Below are positions 13,512-22,165 of a DNA stretch of 64,000 bases, one piece after another. Made by a program: the position numbers and the translations under genes. Source of the DNA: Nitrososphaerota archaeon (GTDB lineage Archaea > Thermoproteota > Nitrososphaeria > Nitrososphaerales > Gagatemarchaeaceae); contig JAFLZH010000001.1 of NCBI GenBank assembly GCA_029785615.1, forward strand, positions 188,629-252,628. Reading direction: 5' to 3'. The notes under the pieces were generated by a model, which saw only the letters and a list, made by a program, of their open reading frames with translations, was not told where the DNA came from and did no database searches. Each line of letters begins with the position of its first letter. Position 1 is the first letter of the stretch.

Positions 13512-16100
13512 TCAAGTTCGACTGGGCCGTTTGAGATCTACCCTGACGGTCGCGATCTCGCTGGCCGAGACTTCCTGCGCGATCTTTCCGCCTTCGGTGG
13601 AGACCTCCCTCTCGTATCCCTCAAGCAGGTTCGTCGACGCCGCGCCCTCGATGGGCCAGGCCAGCCTGATCGCCGCCTCGGCAGCCCTGCCCGATGTCTC
13701 ATAGAGCCGCAGGACAACGGCATCCGAGTCCTCCGCTTTCTTGAGTACAGTCAAGATGACGTTGTCAGGATGGGCTGAGACGAAGGACATCGACTTCGGC
13801 AGGCGCCCTTGGTGGCTCTCTGCCACCAAAGGCATCAGAGGATAGTTGAACTCGTACGCTTTCCTCGCTGTCAGCGCCTCCCCGAAACCCGAAGCGTGAG
13901 GATAGAGGGCATAGGCCGCCTCATGTATGCCCTGGTCGGTCAGCTGTCCTTCGGCCCCCTCCACGGGCGGCAGGCCGAACCCGGCGCGCAGCCTGAACGG
14001 ATACTCGGCGCTCCTAAGGAGGGTCATCCGCATGACGTCGTTGGCCACGTCGAACCCATATTTGCAGTCGTTGAGAAGGCTCACCCCGTAGGCCCCATCC
14101 TCTGAGCCGTGGTCGATCCACTTCTGGCCCGGCGCCTCGTACTTCGACCTCTCGACCAGTGTCGCTTCAGGCGAGACAGGGTTCCTCCGCGTGATGTGCC
14201 CGTAGGGGATCTCGTAGGTCGTGAAGTCGCCATGCACTGCCAGCGGGAACGCCACCTTGGCGAGCCTGTGCTCCGCGTGCCAGTCGACGTCGAGCTTGAA
14301 CTCGACCAGAGGGGAACCGGCGCAGAGCACGACTTCCTGGGCGAACAGCGAGTCCTCCCTCCCTTTCTGGGAATACCTGTACACCGTCCTGATCCTGGCC
14401 CTCACGGGCCCGCTCTCGACCAACTTCACTTCGTCGGGGGCGTCTAACTCCACGCGCCTCACCCCGCCTTCCTGCTGATAGATGAAAACCTCCCAGGCGT
14501 CGAAGATGGCCGCGTCTGTTCGCGAGCTGACGCAGGTCCTCCCCTTCACCGGGGCGTCCTCGAAGATTTGGATCACCCCGCCGGGGCCTTTCAGGGCCTC
14601 CCTGCGGGCGTCCTTGTCTGTGACGCTCTTCACCAGTCCTGTCTTTCGGTCTACCGCAACTGATAGATGTTCGTTCTCGAGCCTGACCTCTCCCTTGCCC
14701 TCCTCCACGGTGAGGGTCGTCTTTGGCGGCTTCCCTCCCGCAGGAGCCGCCCTGTACTCCTTGTAGCCGACGGGGGGCACATCGTCGGCCCTGAAGATGA
14801 GCTTCCCTCCGTCGACCATCTGTGATGCGACCACCTGCCCCTCGCAGTCCGTCACGGCGTCCCCTTCCATCAGCGCACCCGCCGGCAGCTCCACCAGGCC
14901 GCTCCTGCTCCACGAAAGGGGGTTGAAGACGAGGATCGGTCTACCCTCTCCCGATGTGTCGGCCTGGTAGGATATGGCCTTCAGAGACTCCGAAACGAGG
15001 CGGTTCGCCGTAGCGAAGACCCAATCGAAGTCCTTCTGGGAGTCAGCGTAGACCTCCGGAACGGAGGAGCCAGGAAGGACGTCGTGGAACTGGTTCAGGA
15101 GCAGCCTCTCCCAGGCCTCGTTGAGCTCGCCGGCTGGATAGGGCAGCCCCTCCAGGTGCGCCACCGTCGCGAACTTCTCGGCCGCCTCCAGCAGGCACTC
15201 TGCCTTCCTGTTGTTCCTCTTGGTCCGGGCCTGGGTCGTGTACGTACCTCGGTGGAACTGGAAGTAGAGCTCGTCCTTGACCTCGGGGAGCCCGGCCATG
15301 CCGAGCTTCCCCGCCGCTCGCTTCAGATAGTCTTCCGAGGCCGCGAACCTCCCCTTGACCGGCCTCTCCCCGCGGACGAATCCCAGCGCCCTCTGCACCA
15401 TCTCATCAGACACGCCGCCCCCATGGTCCCCTTCCCCGAAGAGGACGAGCAGGTCCTCTACCTGATGGCGCGCCTTCAGCCGCCTCAACTGGTCGAGTAT
15501 CCTCACTTCCTCCACCCTCTCGTCGTAGGCCCCCACCATCTCGTGGGCAAGTATCGAAGAGCCGTCGGGGGAGGTCCACCTGAAGAAGTAATGCGGGAAG
15601 GCCACAGTGTCGTTCCAGTTCAGCTTCTGGGTCAGGAAAAACTCCATCCCGGACCTCCGCATTATCTGGGGGAGAGTCCAGGGGAACCCGAAGGAGTCCG
15701 GGTACCAGGCGACCTTCACGTCGACCCCAAACTTGCGGGCGAAGTACCGCTTCCCGAGAAGGTATTGCCGAACCAGGGCCTCGCCGGACGGCATGTTCGC
15801 GTCGGACTCCACCCAGGCCCCGCCGACGATCTCCCAGGACCCCTCCTTCACCCTCTTCCTCACCTTCTCGAAAGTCCCGGGATGCTCTTCCTCCAGCCAC
15901 TTGTAGTACTGGGCGCTGCTCTGGCAGAAGGTGAAGTGGTGCTTCTCCAACAGTCCCAGGACGTTCTCGCATCCCTCGCCGAGGACCCTTTTCGTCTCCT
16001 CGAACGACCAGAGCCAGGCCGCGTCCAAGTGGCTGTGCCCGAGGAAATGGACAGTCCCCCGCGCATCCTCCTGGCCCGTCACAGTTCCCTCCGTGGCCAA
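13512..16100 (-). CDS. Alpha-mannosidase, GH38
   Basis: 862 aa. Hydrolyses terminal alpha-mannose. N-terminal catalytic domain: HFLGHSHLDAAWLWSFEET (zinc HxD), the nucleophile region WVESDANMPSGEALVRQYL, and WYPDSFGFPWTLPQIMRRSG. The middle and C-terminal beta domains (residues 380-860) are those of GH38. No signal peptide, so cytoplasmic, as in bacterial and archaeal homologues that trim imported oligosaccharides. The start may be TTG 16100 or, better placed for a minus-strand TATA near 16118, the GTG at 16082. Confidence 0.93.
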   Translation of the reverse strand: MATEGTVTGQEDARGTVHFLGHSHLDAAWLWSFEETKRVLGEGCENVLGLLEKHHFTFCQSSAQYYKWLEEEHPGTFEKVRKRVKEGSWEIVGGAWVESDANMPSGEALVRQYLLGKRYFARKFGVDVKVAWYPDSFGFPWTLPQIMRRSGMEFFLTQKLNWNDTVAFPHYFFRWTSPDGSSILAHEMVGAYDERVEEVRILDQLRRLKARHQVEDLLVLFGEGDHGGGVSDEMVQRALGFVRGERPVKGRFAASEDYLKRAAGKLGMAGLPEVKDELYFQFHRGTYTTQARTKRNNRKAECLLEAAEKFATVAHLEGLPYPAGELNEAWERLLLNQFHDVLPGSSVPEVYADSQKDFDWVFATANRLVSESLKAISYQADTSGEGRPILVFNPLSWSRSGLVELPAGALMEGDAVTDCEGQVVASQMVDGGKLIFRADDVPPVGYKEYRAAPAGGKPPKTTLTVEEGKGEVRLENEHLSVAVDRKTGLVKSVTDKDARREALKGPGGVIQIFEDAPVKGRTCVSSRTDAAIFDAWEVFIYQQEGGVRRVELDAPDEVKLVESGPVRARIRTVYRYSQKGREDSLFAQEVVLCAGSPLVEFKLDVDWHAEHRLAKVAFPLAVHGDFTTYEIPYGHITRRNPVSPEATLVERSKYEAPGQKWIDHGSEDGAYGVSLLNDCKYGFDVANDVMRMTLLRSAEYPFRLRAGFGLPPVEGAEGQLTDQGIHEAAYALYPHASGFGEALTARKAYEFNYPLMPLVAESHQGRLPKSMSFVSAHPDNVILTVLKKAEDSDAVVLRLYETSGRAAEAAIRLAWPIEGAASTNLLEGYEREVSTEGGKIAQEVSASEIATVRVDLKRPSRT

Positions 16101-16236
16101 GGGCGCTGGCTCTCATAAACGCGTCTGGCGAGCCCTGGTGCATCCTGGGCGCAGGTTGGGCCTCCCCTGGCACCCTCTGGCAGCCTGGTGCAGCCCGTTC
16201 GTAGGTTAATGAGGGGGCACATAGCCAGGCGTTCCG

Positions 16237-16374
16237 ATGTTCGTCTGTAAGGATCACCTGGAATGCCCGCAGAGCAAGGATTTTGACGAGCACTACCATT
16301 CCTTCGAGAAGTGTAGCTCCTGCGGGAAGGTGACCACATGCGCCGAATGCCTCTGTGGAAGCGGACGCTACTGA
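16237..16374 (+). CDS. Small Cys-rich zinc-binding protein, 45 aa
   Basis: Begins MFVCKDHLECPQSKDFDEHY and ends CAECLCGSGRY. Seven Cys and three His residues, including CSSC and CAEC pairs, predict one or two zinc sites. It has an own promoter: GGTTAATGA (16204-16212) lies about 28 bases before the ATG. It is divergent from the alpha-mannosidase. Function unknown; similar mini-proteins often bind nucleic acid or act as adaptors. Confidence 0.75.
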   Translation: MFVCKDHLECPQSKDFDEHYHSFEKCSSCGKVTTCAECLCGSGRY

Positions 16375-16773
16375 TAACGCGGTCGTAGGCAGGCCATGGT
16401 CGTCTGACTGGCCGTTCGTGATGGCCGCGACTTGTTGCGGCCAGGACCATCGGAGTGGAGAGGACGGCGAGCGTCGTTCCAGCTGAATAACCTCCCCATC
16501 ATTTTTGGCATCGTCTGCCCCGATGTCTCGCTTTGGCGGGGTGCGATTCTCGGCGCCGGAAAGGGCCGGCACCTGTCGGTGGCTGCCTCGCTGGCGATGA
16601 ACTCCAGCTTCCCAAGGGACTTCATGGCAGACACCGGACCTGGCTCCCGGCGGTAGGCATGCGGCGCCCTCTCCTCCCGCCGCTCCATTTCTCGCCCCCG
16701 GACCCGGCATGTTCGCAGGACCCGCTCCAAGCGCAGAACCCTTATCATCCGAGGCCAACATGCTCAAAGTCAT
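16375..16773. other. 399-base gap without a convincing gene
   Basis: Open frames on both strands are Pro/Arg/Ser-rich and mutually overlapping. One stem (GGCCGC..GCGGCC near 16422-16441) is visible. A CTTATC box about 35 bases before 16774 probably serves the next gene. Confidence 0.4.
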
Positions 16774-17490
16774 ATGAGCGACGTACAACCTGAGGTGATC
16801 CTGGCCCAGGAGCAGGGGACCGAGCTGAGGGCCGGGGGGGTTTCGAAGGAGCTGAAGGCTGAGTTTGGGGTAGGCGTCAGGGAGGGCACTCTCGTCCTCA
16901 CCAGCGAGCGCCTGATTTTCGCTTGCACCAACGACAGGGGCGAAGAGTTACCCATTGGCTACTACGCCGAGCATTTGCTTCTCTATTCCGAAGTCGAGGA
17001 CTTGGCAAGCATCCCGAACCAGGCCCCGAACGTCTTCATCCCTCTGTCGGCCGCAACTGCGAGGGGGCACAAAGGCGAGCTTGGAAGGCCCAGCCTCGAA
17101 GTCTCCTGGAAGGACGAGGGGGGAGCACACGGCCTGGTGTTCACCGAGACCCTCACCGGTAGGAGAAAGAAGAACCTGAACGACTGGGCGTCGGTGATAC
17201 AAGGGATAAGGGACGGGACCCAGAAGTTCGCCGCTCTGCCGCCGACGCCGTCTGCCGACTCCCTCGAAGGGAAGGTCCTCCACGTTCTGGCTGATATGCA
17301 GGAGAAGGGCGTGCTGGAGGCCGAGGAGTCAGTGGAGGGGGAGTACAAGGTCGACTTGGACCCAGACGAGGTCCAGGCTGCCTGCGACCGCCTCGCTTCA
17401 CAGCGCCTGCTTGTCCGCTACCTTGACCCGAGCGGGGATGTCTACTACAGGAGGGCCTCGCCGCTGGGCGAAGCCGAGCTCTCAGACTAA
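16774..17490 (+). CDS. GRAM/PH-like domain protein with C-terminal winged helix-like segment
   Basis: 238 aa, no firm family. Residues about 5-150 form beta strands typical of GRAM/PH-type folds (GVREGTLVLTSERLIFACTN, with 'LVLTSERLIF' the common signature). Residues 165-235 resemble a winged helix: SLEGKVLHVLADMQEKGV, ACDRLASQRLLVRYLDPSGDVYYRR. It could link membrane-lipid or polyphosphate sensing to protein contacts; that is speculation. Cytoplasmic, no signal peptide. Confidence 0.6.
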   Translation: MSDVQPEVILAQEQGTELRAGGVSKELKAEFGVGVREGTLVLTSERLIFACTNDRGEELPIGYYAEHLLLYSEVEDLASIPNQAPNVFIPLSAATARGHKGELGRPSLEVSWKDEGGAHGLVFTETLTGRRKKNLNDWASVIQGIRDGTQKFAALPPTPSADSLEGKVLHVLADMQEKGVLEAEESVEGEYKVDLDPDEVQAACDRLASQRLLVRYLDPSGDVYYRRASPLGEAELSD

Positions 17491-17775
17491 GCAGGTCGCC
17501 TCAGCCCGGGGCCGACCTCGCATGGAACGATGAGACGTCCCGCGCCGGGTGCATGGTGCAGTTCACAGGATCCCGTGTCTACTTGTTGCCCCCGCCTTTC
17601 CTGCTGGTTCAGGCCGACAAACGGAAGCGCTCTTGCAGGCTCCCCGCCGACCCGCTCCAGGAGCTGGCCGTCCGGATACAGGGTGGGAACCTCCACCTTG
17701 CCCAATAGGTATGCTTTCTGAGTCTAAAATCAATACAAAACGGGAGAGGTGACCCGTGGACGGACCACGAGCCAC

Positions 17776-19095
17776 TCAGTCTTCGTTGTCGTGTAGTACA
17801 CTGCAGCTTGTTGGCGTGACAGGGAGCGCGCATGAAAGTTGCGCGTTGGCCCCTTGTGATGCGATGACGTGGACGATGTATACCTGGCCCGAATGGGTGG
17901 ACGGGACCAAGGCGAACCCGGACTGGCCGACCGTGATCGGGCCAGTGAAGGTCAGTGCGACGCACTGTCCTGCCGACAGGGTCAATCCGTGGCTCCCGTT
18001 CTCGCCAGAGTCCCCGGTCACCAGCTGCATCTTCAGCGCGACGCATCCGGTCCCGGACACGGTGGAGTTGAGGGGGACGAACACGACTTGGTTCATGTGC
18101 TCGGCCTCGCAGCCGTTGTTCTGGTTGCCGTCCTTGTTGTGGTTGTCGGACTTTGCATTGTCGTTCGAGTTCGAGCCCTGCGTCGTGGTGGTTGTGTTCG
18201 AGGACCCTGAGCTCCCTCCGTCAGACTCCTGGGAGTTGGAGTTCCCGTTGTTCTGAGAGCAGGAGAGCCCGGAGACCGTGAAGTTCCCGTGGACGCTTAT
18301 GGCGTTGAGTACCACTGGTATGCTCCCGGTGTTGTTGACTTGGACCGAGACTGTGGTGGTGTTTCCTGATACCGACAGGGCGCCGAGGACCGCGCTCAGG
18401 TTGCCCTTAGCGAGCTGGAGCTGGTTCTGGTCCTCCGAGTTGAGGTGCTGTCTGTACCCTATCTGGTCCTGGCTGTCGTTCGCGGACGTCGAGGCCCTGA
18501 CAATGCCCACCGCGGACGGGATCATCTGGTAGCCTGTGGGGGTGTTCACTATCACCGGGTTCAGCTGGAGGAGCGCTATGCTGCTTCCAGCGAGTGACGC
18601 CGGCCTGGCCAAGGTCACCGTCAGCGAGCTCCCTCCGGTAGCCAGCGTGACCGCGGAAGTGGTCCCGTTGACGTCGATATGGATGCTGGTCACGGTGAGG
18701 GTGAAGGAGTAGACTGTAGAGCCGCTGGGGAGCTTAGCCAAAGCTATGGTCTGAGATATGTTCTGAAGGCTGAGCAGGTCTACCGTCGCAGACCCCCCCT
18801 GGGGGGTCACCGACACGGTGGTGGTCGTCTGCTGGCCACTCGCCGAGGGTTCTCCCGCCAGTAGGGCTATGGCTGAGTAGGTCAGGTTGAGGGAGGTTGT
18901 CCCTTTGGGGACGATGGGTGGGTCCGTGAGCTGGATCGCCAGCTGTGTGCCGGTGCCGCCTTGGGCGCCCGCCGTGCTGGACGTGGTTGCAGTTCCGAGG
19001 TTCACGCCCAGGTAGAGCGTGGACCCGACTATGATGATGGCAGCGACCGCAACTGCGGCCGCAGTGTACTTCAGTGCTTGTTTTCCTACGGACAT
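17776..19095 (-). CDS. Secreted or anchored DUF4382-type protein
   Basis: 439 aa from ATG at 19095. An N-terminal membrane anchor (residues about 8-30) is followed by a DUF4382-like beta domain: TQLAIQLTDPPIVPKGTTSL, LTVTSIHIDVNGTTSAVTL, LLQLNPVIVN. A later region (about residues 290-350) is Asn/Ser/Gly-rich with QNNGNSNSQESDGGSSG-type low complexity, then a Cys-containing beta domain to the end. Likely displayed on the cell surface. A CAATATCC box lies about 30 bases before the ATG. The longer upstream frame is probably not translated. Confidence 0.7.
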   Translation of the reverse strand: MSVGKQALKYTAAAVAVAAIIIVGSTLYLGVNLGTATTSSTAGAQGGTGTQLAIQLTDPPIVPKGTTSLNLTYSAIALLAGEPSASGQQTTTTVSVTPQGGSATVDLLSLQNISQTIALAKLPSGSTVYSFTLTVTSIHIDVNGTTSAVTLATGGSSLTVTLARPASLAGSSIALLQLNPVIVNTPTGYQMIPSAVGIVRASTSANDSQDQIGYRQHLNSEDQNQLQLAKGNLSAVLGALSVSGNTTTVSVQVNNTGSIPVVLNAISVHGNFTVSGLSCSQNNGNSNSQESDGGSSGSSNTTTTTQGSNSNDNAKSDNHNKDGNQNNGCEAEHMNQVVFVPLNSTVSGTGCVALKMQLVTGDSGENGSHGLTLSAGQCVALTFTGPITVGQSGFALVPSTHSGQVYIVHVIASQGANAQLSCALPVTPTSCSVLHDNED

Positions 19096-19216
19096 CGGCG
19101 TACCTAGCGTTTTGTCCCCGGATATTGCTAGGCCATTGAACCTCGGCCGGGGGGGGTCCCCACTGGCTTTCAACTGGCTTGAACGCCCCGTCCGTCTCAC
19201 GCCCTCACGGGCTGCC

Positions 19217-19657
19217 TCACTTCCACGAGGCGAGCCGGCGCCACACCCTGGCCGTCTCGTACCACACCACCGCCACCAGGGCGATGGAGGACGCGACGAG
19301 CAAGGGGACGTAGGACGCCGAGCCGTAGGCCATGAACGAGAAGTAACCCACCAGCAGAGTGAACAGGACGGAGACGAAGAGCAGCTGGGGGACCACCACG
19401 GCCCCCACCTTCACGTACCCCTCAAGGATCTGCCCGGCCGCGTCCTTGGACGCCAGGTATCTGCCATAGCCGTCTTGGGCGGCGTACCCCCCGTCGATCA
19501 GGCGCCGGAGGTGATAGGAGGCCAGCGAGGCTGTGGAGAACCCCAGCCCCCCCTGGACGTCCTTCAGCTCGCAGGGCCCATGCTGGAGGATGTACAGGTA
19601 CACCCTCAGGGTGTTCCCTCTAACTTCAAGCCCCTGTCCGGAGTCTTGCTTGCTCAA
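19217..19657 (-). CDS. Winged-helix regulator with two C-terminal membrane helices
   Basis: 146 aa from TTG at 19657. The N-terminal ArsR-like winged helix (LRVYLYILQHGPCELKDVQGGLGFSTASLASYHLRRLIDGGY) is followed by two membrane helices (residues about 85-107 and 113-133). Such membrane-tethered HTH proteins are common in Thaumarchaeota-like archaea. A minus-strand TTAAAT box about 31 bases upstream supports this start over the 227-aa frame, whose extra N-terminus looks non-coding. Confidence 0.7.
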   Translation of the reverse strand: MSKQDSGQGLEVRGNTLRVYLYILQHGPCELKDVQGGLGFSTASLASYHLRRLIDGGYAAQDGYGRYLASKDAAGQILEGYVKVGAVVVPQLLFVSVLFTLLVGYFSFMAYGSASYVPLLVASSIALVAVVWYETARVWRRLASWK

Positions 19658-19866
19658 GCTTCCGAGGGCTGCCAGCTCCGACAGTGATTTAACGATAGAG
19701 CCTCGCGACGGCGACGAAGGGGCGCAGCAAGCTTGCGCTTCACTGAGACCTGCTCGAGGCGCCTCCTCGTGGCTGACGGGCCAGGGCGACCGCGGCCGGT
19801 CCAGCGCCGGCGTTCCGCCGTATGGTCCGCTATGGGGGCCCCAGGACCACAGCGATGGGCCTACGT

Positions 19867-21045
19867 CTAGGCCGGGCCTGTCCGCGACAAGGGTGCCCAT
19901 GGGTCGTCCGGCTTCGACGCGGCCGCCAAAAAGGCCGCCCCAGCTACGGCTGCTCCGACCAGGAAGACGCCCCCCACCCCCACGAACGGAATCAGGACCA
20001 CGGCCAGGGCGGGCGACAGTATCTCCGCCACCCCTGACGACGCTTGGAACGCATAGCTTGCATTGACCACTTCCCCAGGTTCAACAGACCTGAATGCGAG
20101 GAAGTTCGCCACCGGGAAGACCATGGCGTGCGGTATGCTGAAGAGGAGCATACCAACCACGAACAAAGGCCACGAAGAGGCGAGACCTACGCACAGCGCC
20201 GAGGCGACGAGGAGACCCACCGAGGCTAGAAGCACCCTCCCGAGGCCGCGAGCCATTCGGACGGAGGCGAGGCGGGCGCCGATGGACACCATGAAGACCA
20301 GGGTGAATAGGAGGAGGGCGGCCCCAGGCGAGAGGCCGAACTTTTCTTCGGCGTAGATCCCGCCGTACGAGAGGAATATGGGGAGGAGGAGCGAGTACAG
20401 GAGGTTCACGGTAAAAGCACGCCTGAACCCTGGCCTCCCAAGGGCGCGGGCCCAAGCGGGCAGCGAGGGGACCGGCGGCTTGAGGCGCCCCGCCAGCGCT
20501 CCCCTCCCCGCCCAGGCCCCGATGACGCCCAGGGCGGCGACGAGGGCTAGAGCTCCGAAGACGCCGGGGAACCCATAGAGCCCGTGGACCCCGTAGGCCA
20601 AGAGGGGGCCGAGGACCAGCCCGACCCCCAGGGCCGTGGAGTACATCCCAAGGCCGGTGAAAGGCCGGTCCGGCGCAGAGTCCAGGTGCATGACCGAGGA
20701 GAGGAACGGCTGGGGGAGCCCCATGCCGATGCCAGAAGCTAGCGCCCCCAGCGAGAGGGAGGCGCTCGGGACCATCAGGCCAAGGAAGAGCATGGAGGCG
20801 CCGAGGACCCCGAACCCGACCGCCGTAGATGCTGACTGGTCCCTGATGGCGAGGGTGGCGGCTGCCGCCCCGACCCCGTTCCCCAGCCACAGGAGGATCA
20901 CGAGCTCCCCTGCGTCTGAAGGGCTAGACCCCAGCGATATGGCGTACAGAGGGATCACTATCACAAGCGAGGACGTCAACAGACGCAGGGCGAGTGCGAT
21001 GGCGAACCCGGGGCGCATGTAGCTCGGCTGCGAAGGGGCGCTCAA
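19867..21045 (-). CDS. MFS transporter
   Basis: 392 aa, about 12 membrane helices. The N-terminal half has VLRALA-like loops (FAIALALRLLTSSLVIVIPLYA and SLGSSPSDAGELVILLWLGNG); the central break is around residue 185. Last gene of the sulfoquinovose operon, 12 bases after the glycosyltransferase stop. It may export or import a sugar or lipid intermediate; the substrate is unknown. Confidence 0.85.
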   Translation of the reverse strand: MSAPSQPSYMRPGFAIALALRLLTSSLVIVIPLYAISLGSSPSDAGELVILLWLGNGVGAAAATLAIRDQSASTAVGFGVLGASMLFLGLMVPSASLSLGALASGIGMGLPQPFLSSVMHLDSAPDRPFTGLGMYSTALGVGLVLGPLLAYGVHGLYGFPGVFGALALVAALGVIGAWAGRGALAGRLKPPVPSLPAWARALGRPGFRRAFTVNLLYSLLLPIFLSYGGIYAEEKFGLSPGAALLLFTLVFMVSIGARLASVRMARGLGRVLLASVGLLVASALCVGLASSWPLFVVGMLLFSIPHAMVFPVANFLAFRSVEPGEVVNASYAFQASSGVAEILSPALAVVLIPFVGVGGVFLVGAAVAGAAFLAAASKPDDPWAPLSRTGPA

Positions 21046-21057
21046 CGTGTCTCGCCC

Positions 21058-22104
21058 TCACTCCCCGAGCCGGTACACCTCTCTGAGAGAGGGGCCCACC
21101 CTCTCCGGGGCGAAGAGCGATTCGGCCCTCTCCTTCGCGCTCTCGCCCATCCTCCGCCTCAGCTCGGGGTCGTCGACGAGCCTCTGAAGGTTCCTGCCCA
21201 GGCCGTCTTCGTCCCCCACATCGGACAGGAGCCCGGTGACCCCTTCCTGGACCACCTCGGCGATGGCGGGTATCCTCGTCGCGACCACTGGGATCCCTCT
21301 CCTCATGGCATCGACGACGGCCAGGGCGAAGGCATCGGCCTTGGTCGGGAGCACGAAGATGTCCGCGGACGGCCAGACCTCGTCCCGCAGGGTCGCTCCA
21401 GGGAGGCTGTCGGACTGGCTGATCCGCGGGTCCAATCTGACCATCCCCCTGGCCTCGGCCGTCCCCAGGGGGCCTACGAACGTAAGCCTGCACCCGGCGG
21501 CGCCCTCCAGCGACCCGAAGGCCCGGAGGGTGGCGTCACCCCCCTTCCTCCTGAACTCCCTCCCCAGATAGAGCACGTTGCACCCCTGGTGTTCCCTCCG
21601 GTAGTTGACGGTCTCGAAGGGGGGTGGGATCACGAAGACCTTCGAGGGGTCCACCCCGTCCTCGGCGAAGCCCCTTTTCGCCCACTCAGACCAGGTCACC
21701 ACTCCGGCACACCACCTGGAGTTCAGGTACGAAGAGAACCCCTGGTTGGCCAGGCGGCGCACCGCCCCGCCTATGTTGTTGTAACCGCGCATGAACTGAC
21801 CGAATGACTGGTCGCTTTCGTGCACCCAGCGGCGGTCGAACTTCCTGACGTCCCAGAAGAAGGAGTGGACTATTGCCGCCCCCTTCTGGTCGATAGGGAT
21901 GAGATGCTCCAGGGCGAAGCGCGCTGCACCCAGTGCGGCGTTCACGGGATTGAACTCGTAGCGGGCTGCGCGCTTCGGGTACCTCAGCCGGTCGGTCGCA
22001 AGCCTGTACCTGACCCCTGGGGGCGGATTCAGGAGCCTCCTGAGGGCCCCCGTCCTGGGCCCGCCGGTGAGGGGGTCGATGGGAGCGACGAGGAGACATT
22101 CCAT
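21058..22104 (-). CDS. Glycosyltransferase, GT4-like
   Basis: 348 aa from ATG at 22104. A GT-B fold: NVLYLGREFRRKGGDATLRAF in the C-terminal domain, then LPTKADAFALAVVDAMRRGIPVVATRIPAIAEVV with the E-x7-E region typical of GT4, and GLLSDVGDEDGL. It follows the UDP-sulfoquinovose synthase, so transfer of sulfoquinovose to a lipid or glycan is the natural guess. A TTG at 22161, five bases after the upstream stop, is an alternative start. Confidence 0.85.
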   Translation of the reverse strand: MECLLVAPIDPLTGGPRTGALRRLLNPPPGVRYRLATDRLRYPKRAARYEFNPVNAALGAARFALEHLIPIDQKGAAIVHSFFWDVRKFDRRWVHESDQSFGQFMRGYNNIGGAVRRLANQGFSSYLNSRWCAGVVTWSEWAKRGFAEDGVDPSKVFVIPPPFETVNYRREHQGCNVLYLGREFRRKGGDATLRAFGSLEGAAGCRLTFVGPLGTAEARGMVRLDPRISQSDSLPGATLRDEVWPSADIFVLPTKADAFALAVVDAMRRGIPVVATRIPAIAEVVQEGVTGLLSDVGDEDGLGRNLQRLVDDPELRRRMGESAKERAESLFAPERVGPSLREVYRLGE

Positions 22105-22165
22105 GCCGGTGCCTGAGGCTTCCTGCCGCCCACTGGCTGCCGCTGCTGGTGTCCCGTCCAAGCGC

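Noticed and set aside
15084-16118. 344-codon frame antisense to the alpha-mannosidase
   Set aside because: Shadow of a strongly supported GH38 gene; the Leu/Pro/Gly-rich translation matches no fold.
15406-16788. 460-codon minus-strand frame
   Set aside because: Overlaps the mannosidase in another frame and crosses the convincing small zinc-protein gene; low-complexity translation.
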